Part shown: positions 43,511-51,444 of the stretch, piece by piece | Layout of the letters: every line of letters begins with the position of its first letter | Position numbering within the stretch: the first letter of the stretch is position 1 | Assembly: GCA_016217545.1 (NCBI GenBank) | Contig: JACRHT010000012.1 | Coordinates: 558,001-622,000, forward strand | Source: Opitutia bacterium | Lineage (GTDB): Bacteria > Verrucomicrobiota > Verrucomicrobiia > Opitutales > Opitutaceae | DNA: 64,000 bases | Direction of reading: 5' to 3' | The notes under the pieces: model-generated | Seen by the model: the letters and a program-made list of their open reading frames with translations, nothing else | Database searches by the model: none | What the model was told of the DNA's origin: nothing | Made by a program: the position numbers and the translations under genes

Positions 43511-45124
43511 TCAGCTCTCCTCCGCGACGTAGTGACAGCCCTTGCTCACCGGATTCAGCGACGCGGCGTGCACGACCAGCAACGCGGTCTGCACCGCATT
43601 GCGCAGCTCGATTAGCTCCCGGCTCGGCCGGCAGTCGCGATAGAACGCCTGGATGTCCTCGCGCAACTCCAGCAGGATGCGCCGCGCCCGCGCCAGCCGG
43701 CGCGGCGACCGGATGATGCCCGCGTAATTCCACATCGTCTGCCGGATCTGATGCAGGTCCTGCTGCAACAGCAGCGGATCAGCCACCTTCGCCGGACTCC
43801 GCCACTCGCGCGCCGTGGGCCGGGCGAAGTTCTTAATGGACAACTTTTCCCTCGGAGCATCCGCGTCAAAGTTCCTAATGAGCAACTTTGCTTTTTCCAG
43901 CTCCGCGATATCCGCCGCAGCCGCAGCCCGCGCGCTGACGAGGCACTCGAGCAGCGACGTGCTCGCGAGGCGGTTCGCGCCGTGCAGGCCGGTGCAGGCC
44001 GTCTCGCCGATGGCGTTCAGGTCGCGCACGTTCGTGCGGCCCTGCAAATCCGTGTGCACGCCGCCGCAGGAGAAATGCGCCGCCGGCACGATCGGAATGC
44101 GCTCGCGCGTGATGTCGATGCCGGCCGCGAGACAGCGCGCGTGGATCGCGGGGAAACGCTCGCGGATGAACTCCGGCTTCAGCGCCGACAGATCGAGAAA
44201 CGCACACGCATCGCCCGTCGCCGCGAGGTGCTGGCTGATTGCACGCGCGACGATGTCGCGCGGCGCCAGCGAACCGAGCGGATGGACCTTGTCCATGAAC
44301 CGCCGGCCGCGTGCGTCGACGATCACCGCGCCCTCGCCGCGCAGCGCCTCGGTGATGAGGAACGGCGCACCGTCGCGCGGGAAGAAGACCGTCGGGTGAA
44401 ACTGCACGTATTCGAGATCGATGACGCGCGCTCCCACGCGATACGCCATCGCCACACCGTGCCCGACGCTGCCGGGCTGGTTCGTCGTGTGCAGATAAAC
44501 TCCGCCGAGGCCACCCGTCGCGAGGATCGTCTTCCGCGCGGTGATCGCGATCACCTCTCCGCTCGCCGTGTCGAGCGCGTAGCAGCCGAAGCAGGTCAAC
44601 GGCTCGTAGCGGTGCGCGGGATCGGCCGCGTTGTGAGAGAGCGTGAGCAGGTCGACCGCCACGTGTCCGCTGCGCCGTGTGATGCCGGGCGTGGCGTCGA
44701 CCTTCGCCGCGACCGCCGCGAGGATCGAGTGACCGGTGGTGTCGCGCGTGTGAATGATGCGTCGCTCGTGGTGACCGCCCTCGCGCGTGAAATCCAGTTC
44801 ACCATCCGGCCGCCGGTCAAAATCGACGCGCAGTTCGTCCAACAACAGCTCCTTCACGGCGGAAGGACCCTCGCGCACGAGTTGTTCGATGGCCGCGGGA
44901 TTCGCCGTGCCCGCGCTCGCTTCGAGGATGTCCCGCGCGAGCTGCTCCGGATCGGTGCCCGCGCCGTAAATGATGCCGCCCTGCGCCCAGTCGCTGTTCG
45001 CCACCAGCGGCTCCGCGAGCGAGAGGAGTTCAACGCGCAGCCCCGCGCGCGCCGCGTGCAACGCGTAGGCCGAACCGGCGAGGCCGGCGCCGAGGACGAG
45101 GCAGTCTGTTTCGATGGTTTTCAT
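43511..45124 (-). CDS. nadB: L-aspartate oxidase
   Basis: A 537-residue FAD enzyme oxidising aspartate to iminoaspartate, the first step of de novo NAD synthesis. The FAD motif VLGAGLAGSAYALHAARAG is at the N-terminus; family motifs include SDWAQGGI, HTRDTTGHSI, and ATGGLGGVYLHTTNQPGSVGHGVAMAYRVGA, and the active-site CGGVHTDLQGRT. Between the FAD domain and the helical C-terminal domain there is an extra in-frame segment KLLIRNFDADAPREKLSIKNF that is encoded by two copies of a palindromic repeat. It is the last of three nad genes on this strand. Confidence 0.95.
   Translation of the reverse strand: MKTIETDCLVLGAGLAGSAYALHAARAGLRVELLSLAEPLVANSDWAQGGIIYGAGTDPEQLARDILEASAGTANPAAIEQLVREGPSAVKELLLDELRVDFDRRPDGELDFTREGGHHERRIIHTRDTTGHSILAAVAAKVDATPGITRRSGHVAVDLLTLSHNAADPAHRYEPLTCFGCYALDTASGEVIAITARKTILATGGLGGVYLHTTNQPGSVGHGVAMAYRVGARVIDLEYVQFHPTVFFPRDGAPFLITEALRGEGAVIVDARGRRFMDKVHPLGSLAPRDIVARAISQHLAATGDACAFLDLSALKPEFIRERFPAIHARCLAAGIDITRERIPIVPAAHFSCGGVHTDLQGRTNVRDLNAIGETACTGLHGANRLASTSLLECLVSARAAAAADIAELEKAKLLIRNFDADAPREKLSIKNFARPTAREWRSPAKVADPLLLQQDLHQIRQTMWNYAGIIRSPRRLARARRILLELREDIQAFYRDCRPSRELIELRNAVQTALLVVHAASLNPVSKGCHYVAEES
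43825..43890. repeat. Two copies of a 24-bp palindromic repeat inside nadB
   Basis: The copies are 43825-43848 (CGAAGTTCTTAATGGACAAC, then TTTT) and 43867-43890 (CAAAGTTCCTAATGAGCAAC, then TTTG). Their starts are 42 bases apart, an exact multiple of three, and they encode LSIKNF and LLIRNF. Both resemble the palindrome downstream at 43475-43499. They are far richer in A and T than nadB. Confidence 0.8.
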
Positions 45125-45136
45125 CTGGTTTAAATG

Positions 45137-45190
45137 GGTAGGGCGAGTCGTCCCGACGAGCCGCGGCTCATCCGGAGGATTCGCCCTACC
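45137..45190. repeat. GGTAGGGCG-family inverted repeat between nadC and nadB
   Basis: A 54-bp element with two 27-bp arms (45137-45163 and 45164-45190), almost a perfect palindrome with a few compensating differences. The left arm is identical over 27 bases to the minus strand at 3095-3121. The TAG stop codon of nadC (45186-45188) lies inside the right arm. Confidence 0.88.
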
Positions 45191-46031
45191 TTTTGCTGGC
45201 GGGCTGCACGTCGAGGCTGAGATCGGCGGCGATTGCAGAGTGAGTGAGCGCGCCGATGCTGATGACGTTCACGCCGGGTTGGGCGTAGGCGCGGAGCGTG
45301 TCGAACTTCACGCCGCCGGAAATTTCCACGAGCGCACGGCCGGCGATTTCCTTCACGGCGGCGGTCACCTGCGTCGGTGTCATGTTGTCGAGGAGGATAA
45401 TTTCGGCGCGGGCGCGCAGCGCTTCCTTCACCTCGGCGAGCGTCTTGGCTTCGACTTCGATTTTCGCGCCGTGGGGCGCGGCGGCGCGGCAGAGCTCGAC
45501 CGCACGCGTGAGCGAGCCGGCGGCGGCGATATGGTTGTCTTTGATGAGGACGTGTTCACCGAGCGAGCTGCGGTGGTTGAAACAACCGCCGGTGCGCACG
45601 GCGTATTTTTCGAGGGCGCGCCAGCCGGGCGTGGTCTTGCGGGTGTCGACGACGCGCACGCCGGTGCCCGCCACGGCATCGGCATAGCGCCGCGCCTGCG
45701 TGGCGATGCCGGTGAGGCGTTGGAGAAAATTCAGCGCGGTGCGCTCCGCGGTGAGCATCGCCGCGGTCGGGCCTTCGACGCGGAGAACGATCGCGCCCTT
45801 CTTCACGCGGTCGCCGTCGCGCGCCAGGAGCTTGGTCTTCAACGCGGGATCGACCTTCGCGAAGACGCGCGCGGCGACTTCGAGACCGCAGAGGACGAGG
45901 TCCTGCTTGGCGTCGATCGCGCCGCGGCTGCGGTGCGCCGCCGGGAAGATCGCGCGGCTGGTGACGTCGCCGAGGCCGGCGTCTTCCTCGAGCGCGAGGT
46001 CGATGAGGTGATCGGTGCGGGGAGTGAGCAT
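45186..46031 (-). CDS. nadC: Quinolinate phosphoribosyltransferase (nicotinate-nucleotide pyrophosphorylase)
   Basis: A 281-residue enzyme joining quinolinate to PRPP to give nicotinate mononucleotide, the third step of NAD synthesis. Family motifs are visible: [70 protein letters not shown], and VEVEAKTL-type [11 protein letters not shown] and [19 protein letters not shown]. Length is normal. It lies between nadA and nadB. Its last codons and stop lie inside a dispersed repeat, so the end ASKR may be element-derived. Confidence 0.96.
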   Translation of the reverse strand: MLTPRTDHLIDLALEEDAGLGDVTSRAIFPAAHRSRGAIDAKQDLVLCGLEVAARVFAKVDPALKTKLLARDGDRVKKGAIVLRVEGPTAAMLTAERTALNFLQRLTGIATQARRYADAVAGTGVRVVDTRKTTPGWRALEKYAVRTGGCFNHRSSLGEHVLIKDNHIAAAGSLTRAVELCRAAAPHGAKIEVEAKTLAEVKEALRARAEIILLDNMTPTQVTAAVKEIAGRALVEISGGVKFDTLRAYAQPGVNVISIGALTHSAIAADLSLDVQPASKR

Positions 46032-46037
46032 GGGAAA

Positions 46038-46110
46038 AGTCTAGAGCTGAGAGCTAAGAGTCTAGAGACGGAGGCTGCCGGCTCTGGACTCTTAGCTCTA
46101 GACTCTCAGC
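46038..46110. repeat. GCTAAGAGTCTAGAG inverted repeat between nadA and nadC
   Basis: GCTAAGAGTCTAGAG (46053-46067) is inverted with one mismatch at 46082-46096, flanked by extra CTAGAGCTGAGAG and CTAGACTCTCAG sequence. The stop codon of nadA (46106-46108) lies inside it. Related to the fragment at 4669. Confidence 0.75.
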
Positions 46111-47155
46111 CGACTGCAGGGGTCCCCGCCATTTCGAACATCCGTTCGATGCTGCGCAGGGCGCGGCGGCGCAGGTTTTCGTCGAGCGTGATGATTTGAT
46201 CCGGGCGCGGGGCGGCGAGGGCATCGCGGATTTTCTCGAGCGAGTTGAGTTTCATGTAGGGACAGAGGCGGCAGCCGCCGATGAAGTGCTTCTCGGGCGC
46301 CTCGACCTGCAGGCGGCCGACGAGGCCGCATTCGGTGAGCATGAGGAAATACGGTGCGGGTGTGTTCTTCACGTATTTCATCATGCCGCCGGTGCTGCCG
46401 ACGTAATCGGCGAGCGCGGCGACCTCGGGTTCGCATTCGGGATGCGCGACGACCTTGAGGCCGGGAAAGCGCGCGCGGGCGTCGGCGATGTCGGCGGGCG
46501 TGAACTCGTCGTGCACGATGCAGGTGCCGTCGGACGTGATGATCTCCTTGTCGACACCGCGACGCTTCAGTTCGGCGCGGATGTTTTCGCCCATGAGGCG
46601 ATCGGGCACGAAGAGAATGCGCCGCTGGGGCAACTGGGCAACGATATCGTAGACATTGCCGGAAGTGACGCAGACGTCGGACTCGGCTTTCACGTCGGCA
46701 GTCGAATTGATGTAGCAGACGACGGCGGCGTCTGGGTAGGCGGCCTTCAGCTGGCGCAACTGGTCGCCGGTGAGCGAGTCGGCGAGCGAGCAGCCGGAGC
46801 CGCGATCGGGCACGACGACGGTGGCATCGGGCGAGAGGATTTTCGCGGTTTCGCCCATGAAGACGACGCCGGCGAACACGATCACCTTCGCGCGCGACTC
46901 CTTGGCTTTCAGACTGAGGAAGTAGGAGTCGCCCTTGAAATCGCCCACGCCGTAGATGATCTCCGGCTCGACGTAGGAATGCGTGAGGATGACGGCGTCT
47001 TTCTCCTTTTTCAGCCGGTTGATCTCGAGCGTGAGCGGCGCGATGCGGCGGCAGGCGTCGTAGTTCCAGACGCGACCCGGCTCGCAATCCACGTGCATGA
47101 GCGCGCGAAACAGGCGCTCGGCCTCGGCTTCGATTTCGTGGTCAGTGGCGATCAT
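46106..47155 (-). CDS. nadA: Quinolinate synthase
   Basis: A 349-residue [4Fe-4S] enzyme condensing iminoaspartate with dihydroxyacetone phosphate to quinolinate. Candidate cluster ligands are Cys122 in RGSGCSLAD, Cys241 in AHPECEPEV and Cys295 in GGCRLCPYMKLNSLEKI. VVCYINSTADVKAESDVCVTSGN is the conserved central motif. Length is normal. It is the first gene of the nadA-nadC-nadB unit and divergent from an AraC regulator. Confidence 0.96.
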   Translation of the reverse strand: MIATDHEIEAEAERLFRALMHVDCEPGRVWNYDACRRIAPLTLEINRLKKEKDAVILTHSYVEPEIIYGVGDFKGDSYFLSLKAKESRAKVIVFAGVVFMGETAKILSPDATVVVPDRGSGCSLADSLTGDQLRQLKAAYPDAAVVCYINSTADVKAESDVCVTSGNVYDIVAQLPQRRILFVPDRLMGENIRAELKRRGVDKEIITSDGTCIVHDEFTPADIADARARFPGLKVVAHPECEPEVAALADYVGSTGGMMKYVKNTPAPYFLMLTECGLVGRLQVEAPEKHFIGGCRLCPYMKLNSLEKIRDALAAPRPDQIITLDENLRRRALRSIERMFEMAGTPAVG

Positions 47156-47301
47156 TCAAGGCGCACCGTAGGCCACTCGCTCCCGACGTCAAAGCTCGCC
47201 GTCCGTCCTAGGCAATACACCCGGCGTGGCCTGGTGTTTCCGTTTGTGTTTCGGGACAGAGCGCGTTGGCTGGCGGGCATCTAACCCTGGCACCCCTGGT
47301 C

Positions 47302-48366
47302 ATGTCCGAAAACGCGGCTCCGTCTGCCCTGTTCGCGGCTCGTTCGATGAGCCAGCACAACCGTGCGGAGATGCGGCAGATCTTCGATCACGCCATTCGC
47401 CTCGCCGAGCGCAACCGCATCATGTTGCGCGTGCCGCACGAGGTGCGCCCCGTGCAGAACAAGCGCGGGATGCACTACCACTACCGCCCGGAGATCTTCA
47501 TTGGCGTGCGCGGTTGGACGGACTTCATTTTTCCGAAGGAGAGCTTCCGCGTCGCGCCGGACGAAGTGTGCGTGATCCCCGCCGGGGTGCCGCACGCCGA
47601 AAAGGTCGGGGCGGCGCCCGGCGAGTCGTTCCGCAATCTCGTCGCGGGTTTCTACAACAACACGCTGAGCATCCACCTCGCGCACGAGGCCAAGCCGGGC
47701 AAGCCGGACATCGAGGTGATCGAGTTCTTCGACGCGCCGAACCTCGACGTGTTTCTCACGCTCGCGAACAGCATCGCCTCGACGCACAACATGCACGGGC
47801 CCGCGCGCGACGCGGTGTTGCAGGGCCTCGTGCTCGCGCTGCTCGGGTTGATGCGCAACATCGTCGAGACCGGCACCGGCCAGCTGAACAGCGACATCGG
47901 CAAGGTGTTTCAGGCGAAGTGCCTCGTCCGCGAACAATTCGCCAACCCCGACCTCAGCGTGCAGCACGTCGCCGAGGTGCTCGGGTGCTCGGCGGACTAT
48001 CTCTCGCACCTCTTCCACACCGAGACAAAGGAGCGGCTCACGCACTACATCCAACGCATCCGCATCGACGGCGCGATCCTCGCGCTCGAGACGACGAAGC
48101 TCACGATTTCGGAGATCGCCTATGCGAGCGGTTTCGCGGACCCCGCGTATTTCGCGCGCGTGTTCAAGCAGCACAAGGGGATGACGCCGCAGGAATTCCG
48201 CGCGCAGCTCGACGCGCGCCGCAAGGAGCAGGATCAGCAACCCAAGACCGTTTACTACGATCACGTGGATTTCACGCACGGAGTGCCGCAGAAAAAGGAA
48301 GATCCGACACCAGCCGCCAAGAGCCGCGAGTCGGCAAGCGATCCGGCGACGGCTTTCGAGCGCTAA
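47302..48366 (+). CDS. AraC-family transcriptional regulator with cupin domain
   Basis: A 354-residue regulator. An N-terminal cupin-like domain (MHYHYRPEIFIGVRGWTDFIFPKESFRVAPDEVCVIPAGVPHAEKV) probably binds a sugar. The C-terminal AraC DNA-binding domain has two helix-turn-helix motifs, the first around LSVQHVAEVLGCSADYLSHLF and the second around LTISEIAYASGFADPAYFARVFKQHKGMTPQEF. A Lys/Pro-rich tail follows. It lies between nadA and the alpha-glucan locus, so the latter is the more likely target. Start could be ATG 47302 or 47347 (MSQHNRAEM). Confidence 0.88.
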   Translation: MSENAAPSALFAARSMSQHNRAEMRQIFDHAIRLAERNRIMLRVPHEVRPVQNKRGMHYHYRPEIFIGVRGWTDFIFPKESFRVAPDEVCVIPAGVPHAEKVGAAPGESFRNLVAGFYNNTLSIHLAHEAKPGKPDIEVIEFFDAPNLDVFLTLANSIASTHNMHGPARDAVLQGLVLALLGLMRNIVETGTGQLNSDIGKVFQAKCLVREQFANPDLSVQHVAEVLGCSADYLSHLFHTETKERLTHYIQRIRIDGAILALETTKLTISEIAYASGFADPAYFARVFKQHKGMTPQEFRAQLDARRKEQDQQPKTVYYDHVDFTHGVPQKKEDPTPAAKSRESASDPATAFER

Positions 48367-48387
48367 GGCTCGTTTTCAAAATGCCTT

Positions 48388-48494
48388 GTCATCGCGAGGC
48401 CCGCTGAGCGGGCCGTGGCGATCCAGCTGGATGTCATGCTGTCGCTTCGCTCGGTAGCTTCGTCGTCCCGCCCGGCGGGACCCCTCGCAATGAC
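48388..48494. repeat. GTCATCGCGAGG-family element, long copy
   Basis: A 107-bp element bounded by GTCATCGCGAGG and CCTCGCAATGAC. It includes GGCGATCCAGCTGGATGTC and an internal GC-rich hairpin (CCCGCTGAGCGGG). It lies after the AraC gene; another copy is at 26667. Confidence 0.85.
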
Positions 48495-48510
48495 GATTTG
48501 AAGACGCACC

Positions 48511-48547
48511 CTAGAAACAAGAGGGCGTCGGCACGAGGCCGACGCCC
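48511..48547 (-). terminator. Terminator of the alpha-glucan operon
   Basis: A perfect 10-bp stem GGGCGTCGGC (48523-48532) with 48538-48547. Reading the minus strand, it is followed by TCTTGTTTCT, so it terminates the GH13 gene whose stop is at 48617. Confidence 0.8.
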
Positions 48548-48616
48548 GTTGCATGCACAGAACCGTCGCGCCGCCAGCCGGCTACCCCGCCGGCCAGTTT
48601 GCGCAGCGGGGCAAAA

Positions 48617-49999
48617 TCACTGGACCAGCACGCGGTAGCGCCAGCCCTTCATGTCGAGCGGCACAAGGCCGTTGAGCTCGACCGTCTCGCCGGTGAAGGC
48701 GTCGGTCCATTTGCCGGTGAGCGCGGCGTCGTAGAGGTCGGCTTTCGAGTCCTTCGCGGTGAGATTGAAGATGCCCACGACCTTCTTCGCGCCGGCGGAG
48801 CGCTCGACGACGTAGAACGTCGCGTTGTCCGTCGTGTCGAGGCGGCGCATCGGCGAACCGGTGTGCAGCGCGGCGTTCTCGCGGCGGAGCTTCGTCATCA
48901 CCTGGTAGAGCTTGGCGGTCGGGTGCGTTTCCTTCGGCCAGACGATGGGGTCGCGCTCGAAGAAGAGCAGGCGGCGGTCGAGGTTGATTTCCTGGCCGTT
49001 GTAGATCATCGGCACGCCGTCGAGGAGGAAGGTCAGCACGGCGAACGGGGCGTAGCCGGCGCCCATGCGGTCGAACTCGGTGCCGGCCCAGCTGTTTTCG
49101 TCGTGCGAGCTGGTGAAAACCATCAGCGCGCCGCCGCGCGGGAAGGTGGCGTGAATTTTCGCGTAGGCCTCGTCGATGCCGCTGGCGGTTTTCTTGCCTT
49201 GCGCGACGGCGTTCATGGCGTGGTGCAGGTCGAAACCGTAGGAGACGTTGAAGGCGGCGACCTGTTGCTGCGGCAGCTCGGCCTCGGCGAGGAAGAAGGC
49301 GTCGGGTTTCACGGCGCGAACGCGCTGGGTTACCCCGTTCCAGAACGGCGTGGGCAAGCCCCAAGCGACGTCGCAACGGAAGCCATCGATGCCGAAGTTC
49401 TTCACCCAGTGGAGGAGAACATCGGCTTGGTAGTCGAGCAGGCCGGGGGCGTTGAAGTCGAACTGCACGACGTCGGTCCAGTCGAAGCCGTGGGGCGGCG
49501 TGAGGTTGCCTTTGTCGTCGCGCCAGAAGAATTCCGGGTGCGTCTTCGTCAGGGCGTTGTCGGGCGAGACGTGGTTGGGCACCCAATCGAGGATGACGCG
49601 CATGCCGTGCTTGTGCGCGCTGTCGACAAAGTCGCGGAGGTCCTGCTCGGTGCCGAATTCGGGGCTCACGGCCTTGTAGTCCTTCACGGCGTAGTAGGAG
49701 CCGAGGGAGCCTTTGCGGTTCAGCTCGCCGATCGGGTGGATCGGCATGAGCCAGAGGATGTCGACGCCGAGTGCCTTGAGGCGCGGGAGGTCGGCGGTGA
49801 CGGCGGAGAATTTGCCGCTCTCGGAATACTGGCGGACGTTGATCTCGTAGATCGTGCTGCCGCGCGCCCAGGCTGGCACGCCGACGGCGGTGTGCATGGC
49901 GCTCGGGATGGGCTTTTCGCGCTCGGGCGCAGCGACGGCGAAGACGAGGGAGACGAGAGCCGCGTGGAGCGCGGCGAGGCGGAGGTGGCGACGAATCAT
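48617..49999 (-). CDS. GH13 alpha-amylase family enzyme, exported
   Basis: A 460-residue enzyme with signal peptide (residues 1-23). GH13 motifs: region I ILDWVPNHVSPDN (136-148), nucleophile Asp210 in GIDGFRCDVAW, acid Glu239 in FLAEAELPQ and Asp300 in TSSHDENSW. It resembles maltogenic/neopullulanase-type GH13 acting on maltodextrins. Start at 49999 (MIRRHLRLAALH); the longer frame upstream is shadow. It lies last in the unit TonB receptor - GH31 - GH77 - MFS - GH13. Confidence 0.92.
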   Translation of the reverse strand: MIRRHLRLAALHAALVSLVFAVAAPEREKPIPSAMHTAVGVPAWARGSTIYEINVRQYSESGKFSAVTADLPRLKALGVDILWLMPIHPIGELNRKGSLGSYYAVKDYKAVSPEFGTEQDLRDFVDSAHKHGMRVILDWVPNHVSPDNALTKTHPEFFWRDDKGNLTPPHGFDWTDVVQFDFNAPGLLDYQADVLLHWVKNFGIDGFRCDVAWGLPTPFWNGVTQRVRAVKPDAFFLAEAELPQQQVAAFNVSYGFDLHHAMNAVAQGKKTASGIDEAYAKIHATFPRGGALMVFTSSHDENSWAGTEFDRMGAGYAPFAVLTFLLDGVPMIYNGQEINLDRRLLFFERDPIVWPKETHPTAKLYQVMTKLRRENAALHTGSPMRRLDTTDNATFYVVERSAGAKKVVGIFNLTAKDSKADLYDAALTGKWTDAFTGETVELNGLVPLDMKGWRYRVLVQ

Positions 50000-50019
50000 G
50001 GCGGGAAAACGGATTGGAA

Positions 50020-51342
50020 TCAGAGCGTGGAAACCGTCTCGGTGGAGGCGGCTTCGGGGACGCGTTGGAGCGCGAGCGCGGCGATCAACATGCTCGCACC
50101 GCCGACCATCACGGCAGCGACAGCGCGACCGCCGAGCAGGTGTTGCACGACGGGACCGAGCACGGTGGCGGCGAGGATTTGCGGGAGGACGATGAAGAAG
50201 TTGAATACACCCATGTAGAAACCCATCTGCGCGGGCGGGATGGAGTTCGAGAGCAGCGCGTAGGGCATCGAGAGGATCGTCGCCCAGCCGATGCCGACGC
50301 CCAGCATGGAGACGATGAGCAGCTTCGGCTCGTGCACGAAGCCAACGGAGAGCAGGCCAACGCCGGCGCAGAGCAGGCCGATGCGATGCATGACCTTGGC
50401 CGGCACGCCGCGTTGCGCGAGGGCGACGAGGAGGAACGAGACCGCGAAGGCGACGCCGTTGTAAGTGGCGAAGCACACGCCGCCCCACTCGATGCCGCGC
50501 TGGTATTCCGGCGAACCGGGACTGCCGCCGAAGACGCCGTGCGCGACCGCGGGGCTGAAATAGATCCACATGCAGAACAGGCCGAGCCAGGTGAAGAACT
50601 GCACGACGGCGAGGCGGCGCATGACGTGCGGCATGTTCGAGATGCCGTGAAGAATCTCGCTGACGAAGCCCATCGGCGCCGCGGCCGTGCCGCTCTTCGC
50701 CGCGTCGTCCACCTCAGGCGGGTGCTCCTTCGTGGTGACGATGGTGTAGAGCACGGAAAGCAGGTAGACGCCCGCGCCGATGTAGAACGCCAACCGCACG
50801 GACTGCGGGATGGCGCCGGCATGCGCGACGTCGTTCGTCACGCCGAGCTGGGTCAGCAGCCAAGGAAGCGAGGAGGAGAGCACGGCGCCGAGGCCGATGA
50901 GGAGGCTCTGCATCGCGAAACCGACCTGGCGCTGGTGCGGCGGCATGAGGTCGGCGACGAAGGCGCGGAACGGCTCCATGCTGACGTTGACCGACGCGTC
51001 GAGAATCCAGAGCAGGCCCGCGGCCATCCAAAGCGCGCCGGAGTTGGGCATCGCGAGAAGGCAGAGGCTGGCGAGGATCGCGCCGACGAGGAAATACGGA
51101 CGGCGGCGGCCGAGCGTCTTGTGCCACGTGCGATCGCTGTAGTAGCCGATGATCGGCTGCACAATCAGGCCGGTGAGCGGCGCGGCGAGCCAGAGGATCG
51201 GGATGTCGCCCTCGGAGGCGCCGAGATATTGGTAGATGGCGCTCATGTTGGCCATCTGCAGGCCCCAGCCGAATTGGATGCCGAAGAATCCGAAACTCAT
51301 GTTCCAGATCGCGGGCAGGGTGAGGGGTTTGAGGTCTTTCAT
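50020..51342 (-). CDS. SLC45-like MFS transporter, probably maltose/maltodextrin
   Basis: A 440-residue major-facilitator transporter with about 12 helices. The N-terminus WNMSFGFFGIQFGWGLQMANMSAIYQYLGA and the loop DRTWHKTLGRRRPYFLVGAI match the SLC45/GPH-like family of sucrose and maltose carriers. Start at 51342 (MKDLKPLTLP) was chosen; the frame upstream (to 51420) runs into a repeat. Position between GH77 and GH13 makes maltose or maltodextrin the likely cargo. Confidence 0.88.
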   Translation of the reverse strand: MKDLKPLTLPAIWNMSFGFFGIQFGWGLQMANMSAIYQYLGASEGDIPILWLAAPLTGLIVQPIIGYYSDRTWHKTLGRRRPYFLVGAILASLCLLAMPNSGALWMAAGLLWILDASVNVSMEPFRAFVADLMPPHQRQVGFAMQSLLIGLGAVLSSSLPWLLTQLGVTNDVAHAGAIPQSVRLAFYIGAGVYLLSVLYTIVTTKEHPPEVDDAAKSGTAAAPMGFVSEILHGISNMPHVMRRLAVVQFFTWLGLFCMWIYFSPAVAHGVFGGSPGSPEYQRGIEWGGVCFATYNGVAFAVSFLLVALAQRGVPAKVMHRIGLLCAGVGLLSVGFVHEPKLLIVSMLGVGIGWATILSMPYALLSNSIPPAQMGFYMGVFNFFIVLPQILAATVLGPVVQHLLGGRAVAAVMVGGASMLIAALALQRVPEAASTETVSTL

Positions 51343-51375
51343 TCGGACAACAGGGTTGGGGGCGAAAATCGGTTT

Positions 51376-51435
51376 TTGTAGGAGCCTGCTGGCAGGCGAT
51401 GCTTGAAGAGTCGCCTGCAAGCAGGCTCCTACAAG
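51376..51435. repeat. CCTGCAAGCAGG-family inverted repeat
   Basis: Arms 51376-51399 (TTGTAGGAGCCTGCTGGCAG, then GCGA) and 51411-51434 are inverted copies with one mismatch in 24 and an 11-base loop. The right arm also matches 2153-2176 in the atp operon. It lies between the GH77 stop and the MFS start and is transcribed. Confidence 0.88.
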
Positions 51436-51444
51436 AGGAGGCGC

